Below, piece after piece: positions 1 to 6,432 of a stretch of DNA of 13,183 nt. The notes beneath the pieces were generated by a model. It saw only the letters and a list, made by a program, of their open reading frames with translations, did no database searches and had not been told where the DNA came from. Position 1 is the first letter of the stretch. Each line of letters starts with the position of its first letter. This DNA comes from JBFFXF01 sp041569895 (GTDB lineage: Bacteria; Planctomycetota; UBA8108; JACQVS01). Location: contig JBFFXF010000207.1 of assembly GCA_041569895.1 (NCBI GenBank), positions 1 to 13,183 on the forward strand. Reading direction: 5' to 3'. A program made the translations under genes and the position numbers.

Positions 1-4
1 CGAC

Positions 5-40
5 GGGGACGGGAACGCAGATTACGCAGATTACGCAGAC
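5..40 (+). repeat. Module A: 9-bp tandem repeat, left copy
   Basis: A GGGGACGGGAACG lead-in is followed by 9-bp units of type CAGATTACG, about two and a half copies. The stretch 8-39 is identical base for base to 12964-12995. The stretch 5-32 is identical to the reverse complement of 3009-3036. It is the first module of an ordered composite repeat (A, B, C, D). No coding role is apparent. The function is unknown. Confidence 0.9.
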
Positions 41-56
41 GGGGGACTCCGTGTCC

Positions 57-178
57 TCGGCATTGGTATCGGAATCGGTATCGGAGTATCGGAGTCGGAG
101 TCGGTCATCGGAGTCGGTATCGGTGTCGGTATCGGTGTCGGCCATCGGTATCGGAGTCGGTCATCGGACTCCGATACC
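57..178 (+). repeat. Module B: degenerate CGGNNT hexamer array, left copy
   Basis: Units such as CGGTAT, CGGAGT, CGGAAT and CGGTGT follow one another with mostly 6-bp spacing, and occasional extra CAT triplets break the phase. About six GANTC sites occur by eye count. The array ends by switching strand, so its last part forms the 12-bp inverted repeat listed at 147-178. Translations give Ser-Val or Ser-Glu runs, which I regard as spurious. Confidence 0.85.
147..178. repeat. 12-bp inverted repeat closing module B
   Basis: GGTATCGGAGTC at 147-158 is the exact reverse complement of GACTCCGATACC at 167-178, with an 8-nt spacer (GGTCATCG). It could fold as an RNA or DNA hairpin. No T tract follows, so a classical intrinsic terminator is unlikely. 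Confidence 0.8.
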
Positions 179-189
179 AGAGCTTTCGA

Positions 190-212
190 GGACGGGAACG
201 GGTACGGGTACG
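190..212 (+). repeat. Module C: CGGGNA hexamer array, left copy
   Basis: About three units of type ACGGGA/ACGGGT follow a GGACGGGAACG start. The same unit type occurs inverted at 2737-2793 and in + orientation at 11965-12003. Here it lies between modules B and D. Confidence 0.75.
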
Positions 213-280
213 TTTTGCAACGATGGGGTCGGAGTCGGATCTCGGCGGGCGTACCGCGCTCACTGCTGGCCGTCACGGTC

Positions 281-357
281 GTGACCGTGGACCGTGACCG
301 TGACCGTTGACCGTGACCGTGGACCGTGGACCGTGACCGTGACCGTGGACCGTGACC
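281..357 (+). repeat. Module D: GTGACC / GTGGACC tandem array, left copy
   Basis: Twelve consecutive units: seven of GTGACC, four of GTGGACC and one GTTGACC, with no other sequence between them. At the left edge CACGGTC (274-280) and GACCGTG (283-289) form a short inverted repeat. The array ends 63 bp before the symporter small-subunit start, so any nearby promoter must overlap or abut it. A related array with a more regular 14-bp unit starts at 13102. Confidence 0.85.
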
Positions 358-420
358 GTCTCGCGCAGTTGCAATCCCCCCCACCCTTCAGTACCATGCC
401 GCCGCGGTCGCCCAGGAGCC

Positions 421-774
421 ATGTCCGATCAGCACGAGTCACCACCGGAGGTCGTCGACGTCCACGATCCGGACGTTGTCGCCTCGATCGATCGTTACTG
501 GCGCAAGAACGTGGCGATCATGCTCTGTCTGCTGTCGGTGTGGGCCGTCGTCGGGCTCGGGTGTGGGGTGCTTCTCGCCGACTGGCTGAACGGGTTTCGG
601 CTCGGCGGGTTTCCTCTCGGTTTCTGGTTCGCGCAGCAGGGGAGCATCATGGTCTTCGTGCTCCTCATACTCATCTATGCGCTTCTCCTCAATCGGCTGG
701 ACGCGCACCACCACGCCGAGCTCAGTGAGCTCCGCGCCGCCGGCCGCCGGTCGGGCGAACCGGAGAGCTCCTGA
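421..774 (+). CDS. Sodium:solute symporter small subunit (DUF4212 family)
   Basis: This 117-residue protein is the small partner of a two-component sodium/solute symporter. It has a hydrophilic N-terminus, the family motif YWRKN at 26-30, a first membrane helix at about 31-56, the family signature GFPLGFWFAQQGS at about 63-75, and a second helix at about 75-93. An open frame extends upstream to a GTG at 352, but that start lies in the GTGACC repeat array. ATG 421 gives the usual length and has AGGAG at 414-418, closer than ideal. The large subunit starts 3 bp after the stop, so the two are surely co-transcribed and probably co-assembled in the inner membrane. The family is known; the transported solute cannot be read from the sequence. 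Confidence 0.93.
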   Translation: MSDQHESPPEVVDVHDPDVVASIDRYWRKNVAIMLCLLSVWAVVGLGCGVLLADWLNGFRLGGFPLGFWFAQQGSIMVFVLLILIYALLLNRLDAHHHAELSELRAAGRRSGEPESS

Positions 775-777
775 CCG

Positions 778-2721
778 ATGGCGATCCAGACGTGGACATT
801 CATCTTCATCGGGCTGACGTTCGGCCTCTACCTGGTCATCGCCTGGCGAAGTCGCGTGCGCGACACGACGGGATTCTACGTCGCCGGGCGGGGCGTGCCG
901 GCCGCGGCGAACGGGATGGCAACGGCCGCAGACTGGATGAGCGCGGCGTCGTTCATCTCGATGGCGGGACTCATCTCGACGATGGGTTACGCCGGCGGGC
1001 AGTACCTGATGGGGTGGACCGGCGGCTACGTCCTGCTCGCGCTGCTGCTCGCGCCGTACCTGCGGAAGTTCGGGCACTACACCGTGCCCGACTTCGTCGG
1101 TGACCGGTACGAGTCGAATCACGCCAGGATGGTCGCCGTCGTCTGCGCGCTCTTCGTCAGCTTCACTTACGTCGCGGGGCAGATGCGGGGCGTCGGCATC
1201 GTCTTCTCGCGCTTCCTCGAGGTCGACGTCACCACCGGCGTGGTGATCGGCATGGCGATCGTCTTCATCTACGCCACGCTCGGCGGCATGAAGGGGATCA
1301 CCTGGACGCAGGTCGCGCAGTACTGGGTGCTGATCACGGCGTTCTTGATCCCGGCGATCGCCATCAGCTTCCGGCTGACCGGCAATCCCGTGCCGCAGCT
1401 CGCCATGGGCAGTCAGATCCCGGACCCGTCGACCGGCGAGAGCCTCTACCTCCTCGACAAGCTGAGCCAGATCAACACCGACCTCGGCTTCGCGAGCTAC
1501 ACGGACGCCTTCGGCGGTGAGGAGGGCATGAAGCTCCTCAACATGCTGTGCGTGACGGCGGCGCTGATGGCGGGCACCGCCGGGCTGCCGCACGTCATCG
1601 TGCGCTTCTACACCGTGAAGAGCGTCAAGGCGGCGCGCTGGAGCGCGTTCTGGGCGCTTCTCTTCATCGCACTGCTCTATATCACGGCGCCGGCGACGGC
1701 GGCGTTCGCGCGCTACTACATGATCGAGACGATGAACGGCAAGCGCTTCGAGGTCGCCGTGAACGAGACCCCGACGGACGAGACGTACCGCATCGAGCGC
1801 GACGACGGCACGAGCTTCCTGAGCGAGATCCCGCCGTGGTTCCACAAGTGGCGGAGGACCGGGCTGATCATCTGGCTCGATGCGAACGCGGACGGCCGCG
1901 TGCTCTACTCGAATCGCGTCGGGGAGAACGAGATCTTCAACCCGGGCGGCAAGCTGAAGTCGTGGCCGGACATCAAGGAGAACCACGCCAGGTGGGTCGC
2001 GAGCAACGGCGCGCAGGGCGAAAACGGGCTGACGGCGCTGCGGCGGGCGTGCGAGGCGGAGAAGGACGATTACGCCAGTCGCATGGGCCCGGACAAGGAC
2101 ATCATCGTGCTCGCGACGCCGGAGATGGCCGGGCTCTTCAACTGGATCGTGGCGCTGGTCGCGGCGGGTGGACTGGCGGCGGCGCTGTCGACGGCGAGCG
2201 GGCTGCTGCTGGTGATCTCGTCGAGCGTGGCGCACGACCTCTACTTCCGCATCCTGCGGCCCGCCGCATCCGAGTCGCAGCGGCTGGCGATCGGACGGCT
2301 GGTGATCGGCCTCGCCGTCGTCGTCGCCGGCATCTTCGGCATCTTCCCGCCGGGTTACGTCAGTCAGGTGGTCGCGTTCGCCTTCGGGCTCGCCGCCGCG
2401 AGCTTCTTCCCGGCGATCGTCCTGGGCATCTTCTCGAAGCGCGTCGGCACCGTCCCGGCGATGGCCGGCATGGTCGTCGGCATCGGCTTCACGCTCTTCT
2501 ATATCATCTGGACGATCTACCTCGGTGGCAGCCACTGGTGCTTCGGGATCGGGCCGCAGGGGATCGGCGCCGTCGGCATGCTCCTCAACTTCGCCGTGAC
2601 GCTCGCGCTCAGCCGCGTCTTCCCGGGCCCCTCCGCCGCGGTCGGTGATATGATCGAGCGCATCCGCGAGCCCGAGGGCGCGGGCGCCCCGGTCGACATC
2701 GAGGCGGCGATCGGTCAGTGA
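778..2721 (+). CDS. Sodium:solute symporter large subunit (SSS family, VC_2705-type)
   Basis: This 647-residue inner-membrane protein has about a dozen hydrophobic segments. Residues 29-110 carry the SSS signature region, with FYVAGRGVP and ATAADWMSAASFI, followed by YTVPDFVGDRYES. Residues 442-482 carry ATPEMAGLFNW and the helix ending in LLLVISSSVAHDLY. Between about 313 and 445 there is a long hydrophilic insertion, as in the VC_2705-like large subunits paired with DUF4212 proteins. It includes an EF-hand-like stretch DANADGRVLYSN at 368-379. The ATG follows the small-subunit stop by 3 bp, with GGAG at 762-765 as a possible ribosome site. It probably imports an organic solute with Na+. Relatives have been linked to acetate or other carboxylates, but I cannot assign the substrate. 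Confidence 0.93.
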   Translation: MAIQTWTFIFIGLTFGLYLVIAWRSRVRDTTGFYVAGRGVPAAANGMATAADWMSAASFISMAGLISTMGYAGGQYLMGWTGGYVLLALLLAPYLRKFGHYTVPDFVGDRYESNHARMVAVVCALFVSFTYVAGQMRGVGIVFSRFLEVDVTTGVVIGMAIVFIYATLGGMKGITWTQVAQYWVLITAFLIPAIAISFRLTGNPVPQLAMGSQIPDPSTGESLYLLDKLSQINTDLGFASYTDAFGGEEGMKLLNMLCVTAALMAGTAGLPHVIVRFYTVKSVKAARWSAFWALLFIALLYITAPATAAFARYYMIETMNGKRFEVAVNETPTDETYRIERDDGTSFLSEIPPWFHKWRRTGLIIWLDANADGRVLYSNRVGENEIFNPGGKLKSWPDIKENHARWVASNGAQGENGLTALRRACEAEKDDYASRMGPDKDIIVLATPEMAGLFNWIVALVAAGGLAAALSTASGLLLVISSSVAHDLYFRILRPAASESQRLAIGRLVIGLAVVVAGIFGIFPPGYVSQVVAFAFGLAAASFFPAIVLGIFSKRVGTVPAMAGMVVGIGFTLFYIIWTIYLGGSHWCFGIGPQGIGAVGMLLNFAVTLALSRVFPGPSAAVGDMIERIREPEGAGAPVDIEAAIGQ

Positions 2722-2736
2722 CCCTGCACCGCACAT

Positions 2737-2793
2737 ACGTACCCGTACCCGTTCCCGTACCCGTTCCCGTGCCCGTTCCCGTGCCCGTGCCCG
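2737..2793 (-). repeat. Module C, inverted middle copy
   Basis: About nine 6-bp units (CCCGTA, CCCGTT, CCCGTG) start 15 bp after the symporter stop. On the - strand they read as ACGGGN units, matching the arrays at 190-212 and 11965-12003. With the adjoining B and A modules this forms an inverted copy of the left composite repeat. Confidence 0.85.
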
Positions 2794-2846
2794 AAAGCCC
2801 TCGGTGTCCAGTCCGTCGTCGCCGTGGGGGCCGAGTTGGCGGAGTG

Positions 2847-2981
2847 GAGACCGAGACCGAGGACCGAGACCGAGAACCGATACCGAATTCCGATTCCGAT
2901 TCCGACTCCGATGCCGATACCGACTCCGACTCCGACTCCGATGCCGACTCCGATGCCGAGGACGAGGACGAGGACGAAGGT
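2847..2981 (-). repeat. Module B (CCGANN) plus GAGGAC array, inverted middle copy
   Basis: Hexamers ACCGAG, CCGATT, CCGACT, CCGATG and CCGATA run almost without interruption from about 2847 to 2957. They pass into four GAGGAC-type units at 2956-2981. The stretch 2888-2957 contains seven GANTC sites by eye count. A Ser-Asp repeat frame runs through it on the + strand. That frame follows from the 6-bp period and I do not call it a gene. Confidence 0.85.
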
Positions 2982-2990
2982 CTTTTCCCC

Positions 2991-3036
2991 AATCTGCGTC
3001 ATCTGCGAAATCTGCGTAATCTGCGTTCCCGTCCCC
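2991..3036 (-). repeat. Module A, inverted middle copy
   Basis: Four 9-bp units (AATCTGCGT with variants) are followed by TCCCGTCCCC. The reverse complement of 3009-3036 is identical to 5-32. The rest of the 2722-3081 gap (2794-2846 and 3037-3081) shows no gene. The cinA ribosome site lies at its right end. Confidence 0.9.
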
Positions 3037-3081
3037 TTCGGGCTTCATCCGCCCTCTCGACGTGTCGAGGACGAGTGAGTC

Positions 3082-4380
3082 GTGAATCCCATCGCACGCA
3101 TCTGCCTCACCGGGTCCGAGCTCACTCGTGGCGAGACTCGTGACGCGAATGGGCCGTTTCTGGCGACGGCGCTGACGTCTCTCGGTCTCGACGTCGCGGA
3201 GCTGCGGCTCGTTCCCGACGATCCGGAGGAGCTGGCGCGGGCGTTTCGCGAGTGCATGGCGACGGCGGACGTGACGCTGGTCAGCGGCGGCCTCGGACCG
3301 ACCTCCGACGATCACACCGTCCGTGTGCTTGCGAGCGTGCTCGGGCGGGCGGCCGTCGAGGACCCCGAGGCCAGACGGCGCATGCGCGAGCGAGTCATCA
3401 AGCGCGTGCCGTCGGAGGAGTGGATCCCCGACAACTTCTACAAGCAGGCCGAGGTAGTCGAGGGGTGCACCGTGCTCCTCAATCCCATCGGACTGGCTCC
3501 GGGCTCGCTGGTCCCGACCGAACGCGGGTTCGTGGTCGTCATGCCCGGCGTGCCTCGCGAGCTGCGCGCGATGTTCCACGAGCTCGTCGTCCCACGGATC
3601 CTGCAGCGCTTCGAGCTCGCAGCGCCACGCGTCTTTCGCGCCAAGGTGCTCGGTATCGGCGAGTCGTGGGCCGAGGCGCGCATCCACGGGCTCGACATCG
3701 ATCTCGAGGGGCTCGAGTACGGCATCAGCGCGCGTCCCGGTGAGCTGCTCGTCAAGCTGATCGCGCGGCGTCCCGAGCAGCACGCCGAGATCGACCGCGC
3801 GCGCGAGCTCCTCCAGCGCGAGTTCGGCCACGCGTTCGTGCTGCTGCCCGAGGGGCTGGCGGAAACGGGCGGCGGCGTCCGCGAGACCGATCACTCGCTG
3901 CTCGTCCACGAGCTGCTGCTCGAGAGCGGGCGCACCATCGCGACGGCGGAGTCGTGCACCGGCGGCATGATCGCCAGGTCGTTGACGGATCACCCGGGCT
4001 CGTCGCGCTACTTCATCGGCTCGGTCGTCGCGTACCACGACGACGTCAAGGTGTCATCGCTCGGCGTCCCGCGCGAGATGATCGACCGCCACGGCGCAGT
4101 CTCGGAGGAGGTGTGCCGTGCGATGGCGCTCGGCGCCCTGGAGCGGTTCGCGAGCGACCTGGCGCTGGCGGTCACCGGAATCGCGGGCCCCGGAGGAGCA
4201 ACAGAGGAGAAGCCGGTCGGGCTCGTCTTCGTCGGACTGGCGTCGAGAGCGACCGACGGCGAGCCAGAGGTCCGGGTGACGAGGAGCAAGTTCTGGGGCG
4301 ACCGCCCCGTCGTCCGCCACCAGGCGACGGTCTCGGCGCTCGAAATGGTCCGCCAGCTGCTCACGCCGGGCAATCGGTGA
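3082..4380 (+). CDS. cinA: CinA family protein (MoCF-like domain plus nicotinamide-nucleotide amidase)
   Basis: A 432-residue two-domain protein of normal CinA length. The N-terminal domain (about 1-170) is molybdopterin-binding-like, with TGSELTRGETRDANG near the start and GGLGPTSDD at 69-77. In some CinA proteins this domain has ADP-ribose pyrophosphatase activity. The C-terminal domain (about 270-425) is the PncC-type amidase that converts NMN to nicotinic acid mononucleotide and ammonia. It has AESCTGG with the likely catalytic Ser291, GIAGPGG at 366-372 and EKPVG just after. The start is GTG with GAGG about 12 bp upstream; the next conserved residues (ICLTGSEL) follow at once, so little could be lost. 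It stands alone between a repeat field and a convergent gene 33 bp away. The role is cytoplasmic, in pyridine-nucleotide salvage or repair. Confidence 0.95.
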   Translation: MNPIARICLTGSELTRGETRDANGPFLATALTSLGLDVAELRLVPDDPEELARAFRECMATADVTLVSGGLGPTSDDHTVRVLASVLGRAAVEDPEARRRMRERVIKRVPSEEWIPDNFYKQAEVVEGCTVLLNPIGLAPGSLVPTERGFVVVMPGVPRELRAMFHELVVPRILQRFELAAPRVFRAKVLGIGESWAEARIHGLDIDLEGLEYGISARPGELLVKLIARRPEQHAEIDRARELLQREFGHAFVLLPEGLAETGGGVRETDHSLLVHELLLESGRTIATAESCTGGMIARSLTDHPGSSRYFIGSVVAYHDDVKVSSLGVPREMIDRHGAVSEEVCRAMALGALERFASDLALAVTGIAGPGGATEEKPVGLVFVGLASRATDGEPEVRVTRSKFWGDRPVVRHQATVSALEMVRQLLTPGNR

Positions 4381-4413
4381 GAGCGTCGTCACCGTCTCGC
4401 GGTGGCTGCTGGC

Positions 4414-5424
4414 TCAGCGCCTCCGCGTCTTGAACGCCACGGCGAACTCGCCCTCGCTGGTGCCGCCGGTGAGGTGCACGCAGAACTGCAGCTCGCCTGC
4501 CGCCGGCGCGGGTCCCTCGAACTTGGCGCCGAGTATCTGCCACGGGCCGCTCCCGCCGATGCGCCACTGCAGACAGCCCATCTGCCGGCCGTTCCATGTC
4601 CAGTTCGACATCCCCGCGGGCCCGAACATGTATCCCTGGTAGCTCATGGTGCCGCTCGGGACCAGGGAGATCTTCTGCCCGCGGCGCACCTTGACGCCGG
4701 TGGCGAGCGGCGCGGCGGTCTCGATGTGCTCCGGGCCGATCTTCCATGTCTTTTTCAGCTCGATCTCACGCAGCGTGATGCTGCGGAGATCGCGACACGG
4801 CACCTCGATCGTCCCGATGATCGACTCGATGCGGATCCGGTCGAGGACGATCTGGCCCTTCATCGTGAAACGCTCGGAGACGATCTGATCCTCCTCGTCG
4901 ACGTAGGTGTCGTCGCCGGGATGGAGCTCCTCGATGATCTCCTCGACCCTGGCGCGCACATCGTCCTTCTTGATTCGCTGGCGCGCCCTTCGGAGCGCCG
5001 GCACGGCGGCGACGCCGAGCTCGCGGATCTCGCCGATCGATTTCTTGCCCTCCTCGGAGTCGACACCGGCCTTCTCGAGCTCGGCGACGAGCTGCTTGAG
5101 GCGGAGCGCCGCCTCGCCGTCGAGCTCGAGGCCGAACCGCACCTGGATGACCTCTTCGAAGGGCACCCTGAGCGTGCCGTAGATCGTCTCGACGACGATC
5201 TCCTTCTCGACGACCTTGCCGACGATGCTCTCGCCGCCGGCGAGCTCCACGGTCGCGGGTCCATCGCGCCTCTTCGACACCGGCGCGGCGGTCGCGGCGG
5301 CCGACTCACCGCCGAGGAGCAGGGATGGCGCGGCGAGCACCGCGGCGAGGCAGAGGAGACAGACGCGCGCCCATGTTCGCGGCGCGAGGAACGAGAGACG
5401 GCTGGGGCCCGTGCGGGAGATCAT
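4414..5424 (-). CDS. Secreted protein with two beta-type motifs, helical linker and LecA-like C-terminal domain
   Basis: This 336-residue protein begins with a basic stretch and a hydrophobic core at about 20-38, a likely signal peptide without a convincing lipobox. Residues 58-97 and 180-218 hold two copies of one motif, a Gly-rich turn, then ETIYGTLRVP or ESIIGTIEVP, then a short strand ending in VRF or ITL. They are separated by a charged helical stretch (105-167) that resembles HEAT-like helices. Residues 228-336 (VRRGQKISLVPSGT, then a Trp/Gly-rich stretch and a CVHL strand) resemble the PA-IL/LecA galactose-binding fold. That suggests a periplasmic or surface carbohydrate- or envelope-related role. 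AGGAGG at 5433-5438, 8 nt before ATG 5424, fixes the start. It is convergent with cinA. The function is not known. Confidence 0.8.
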   Translation of the reverse strand: MISRTGPSRLSFLAPRTWARVCLLCLAAVLAAPSLLLGGESAAATAAPVSKRRDGPATVELAGGESIVGKVVEKEIVVETIYGTLRVPFEEVIQVRFGLELDGEAALRLKQLVAELEKAGVDSEEGKKSIGEIRELGVAAVPALRRARQRIKKDDVRARVEEIIEELHPGDDTYVDEEDQIVSERFTMKGQIVLDRIRIESIIGTIEVPCRDLRSITLREIELKKTWKIGPEHIETAAPLATGVKVRRGQKISLVPSGTMSYQGYMFGPAGMSNWTWNGRQMGCLQWRIGGSGPWQILGAKFEGPAPAAGELQFCVHLTGGTSEGEFAVAFKTRRR

Positions 5425-5520
5425 GGCAACCCCCTCCTGGCGGATACAGCCTGCGCGAGATAGAGCTATAAAGAGACTGTCGCGATTGCGTGCCCGGGGC
5501 CGGTGGGGAATCGGGACCCT

Positions 5521-5554
5521 GTCTGGACCCGTGCGGGGTCCGGTCCGTCCAGAC
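5521..5554. promoter_or_regulatory. Nested inverted repeat in the divergent region
   Basis: GTCTGGAC at 5521-5528 and GTCCAGAC at 5547-5554 are exact reverse complements. A second pair, GGACCC at 5525-5530 and GGGTCC at 5536-5541, nests inside with a 5-nt loop. The two cannot form fully together, so alternative hairpins are possible. It lies 97-130 bp upstream of the secreted-protein start and 161 bp upstream of the response regulator. It could be an operator or a leader structure of the leftward transcript. Confidence 0.4.
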
Positions 5555-5606
5555 TCGCTTCCGACCCGTGAGCCAGCCCGATCGGCCGATGGTATCCGCG
5601 CCGCCG

Positions 5607-5639
5607 GACGCGTGCAAGCCGCGTTACAGCCGCGTTACA
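5607..5639 (+). promoter_or_regulatory. Tandem 11-bp direct repeats, probable OmpR/PhoB-type operator
   Basis: GCCGCGTTACA occurs twice back to back (5618-5628, 5629-5639). A third copy at 5607-5617 matches at 7 of 11 positions. Direct repeats with an 11-bp period are the known binding pattern of OmpR/PhoB-family regulators, and the downstream gene encodes one. The array ends 22 bp before the TATACT box, where a good -35 element is missing. This fits activator-dependent autoregulation. That assignment is inference. Confidence 0.55.
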
Positions 5640-5661
5640 CCGGGGGGGTGAGAGGATCGGG

Positions 5662-5667
5662 TATACT
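5662..5667 (+). promoter_or_regulatory. Candidate -10 box of the two-component operon
   Basis: TATACT lies in otherwise GC-rich sequence, 47 bp upstream of the response-regulator ATG. No TTGACA-like hexamer stands at the right distance upstream; the 11-bp direct repeats end near that position. Transcription would start at about 5674, giving a leader of roughly 40 nt. Confidence 0.5.
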
Positions 5668-5714
5668 ACTCCGGAAGGCTCTCGGACCCGCCGGCAGCGT
5701 TCTCGGAGGTCGAC

Positions 5715-6413
5715 ATGAAGCGAAAAGTTCTCGTCGTCGAGGATGACGACGCCATTCGCCGCGGCGTCGTCGACGCGCTCGAGTTCGAGGGCTACACCGT
5801 GATCGAGGCGGACAACGGGCGCACCGGACTCGAGCTCGCCCTGCGCGCCGACTGCGATCTCGTGCTCCTCGACCTCGTGCTCCCGGGACCCGGAGGGCTC
5901 GAGATCCTGCGAGAGATCCGCTCGGCGCGTCCGACGCTGCCGGTGATCATCCTGACCGCCCGCGGCGAGGAGAACGACCGTGTCCACGGACTGCGCCTCG
6001 GAGCCGACGATTACGTCGTCAAGCCGTTCAGCGTCAAGGAGCTGCTCGCCAGGATCGAGGCGGTGATCCGGCGCTCACCCGAGCGGCCGTCCGACGTCGA
6101 GCGCGTGGGCATTCCGGGCGGCTATGCCGATCTCGCGCGCAGCGAGGTGCGGCACGAGGACGGCGGGCGCGTCGATCTCTCCGACCGCGAGACGCGTCTC
6201 CTCGCCTACCTCGTGCGCAACGCCGGACGCGCCATCTCGCGCGAGGAGATTCTCACCCGCGTGTGGAATCTCGATCCGTCGGGCATCGAGACCCGGACGA
6301 TCGACATGCACGTCGCCCGGCTGCGCGAGAAGCTCCGGGACAACGCCGGCAAGCCCCGCGTCCTGCTGACGGTGCGGGGGAAGGGTTACATGTTCGCCGA
6401 GGCGACCGGTTGA
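5715..6413 (+). CDS. Response regulator, OmpR/PhoB family
   Basis: A 232-residue cytoplasmic DNA-binding response regulator. The receiver domain (about 3-115) has the acidic pocket E9/D10/D11, phospho-acceptor Asp53 in LVLLDLVLPG, Thr81 and Lys103 in the VKPF motif. The C-terminal winged helix (about 135-230) has DLSDRETRLLAYLVRNAG, the recognition-helix region TRTIDMHVARLREKL, and the wing TVRGKGYMF. GGAGG at 5705-5709 fixes the ATG. The partner kinase follows 19 bp after the stop, so they form an operon. Tandem 11-bp repeats upstream are a likely site for its own binding. The target genes are unknown; the divergent secreted-protein gene is a natural candidate. Confidence 0.95.
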   Translation: MKRKVLVVEDDDAIRRGVVDALEFEGYTVIEADNGRTGLELALRADCDLVLLDLVLPGPGGLEILREIRSARPTLPVIILTARGEENDRVHGLRLGADDYVVKPFSVKELLARIEAVIRRSPERPSDVERVGIPGGYADLARSEVRHEDGGRVDLSDRETRLLAYLVRNAGRAISREEILTRVWNLDPSGIETRTIDMHVARLREKLRDNAGKPRVLLTVRGKGYMFAEATG

Positions 6414-6432
6414 GCGGGAGGACACGTTCGAG

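Noticed and set aside
51..284. Possible Ser/Val/Glu repeat protein (77 codons)
   Set aside because: Same cause: translated hexamer repeats without a ribosome site or a domain.
1..420. Insertion sequence or MITE
   Set aside because: No transposase, no terminal inverted repeats flanking the whole element and no visible target duplication. The modules are tandem repeats with variable length.
2718..3143. Possible Ser-Asp repeat surface protein (141 codons)
   Set aside because: The Ser-Asp run follows from the 6-bp repeat period, which keeps frames open on both strands. The frame overlaps the symporter stop and cinA start and has no signal peptide or anchor.
439..4038. Open frame of 1199 codons on the - strand
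   Set aside because: It runs antisense through the symporter genes, the middle repeat field and cinA. Its translation is Arg/Asp/Glu/His-rich with no domain, as expected opposite GC-rich genes. The sense genes have clear family motifs.
4390..4404. Bidirectional terminator between cinA and the secreted-protein gene
   Set aside because: CACCG/CGGTG pair over a 5-nt loop, but the stem is only 5 bp and no T run follows on either strand.
4402..5463. Open frame of 353 codons on the + strand
   Set aside because: Opposite the secreted-protein gene, whose signal peptide, strong ribosome site and domain structure make the - strand the coding one.
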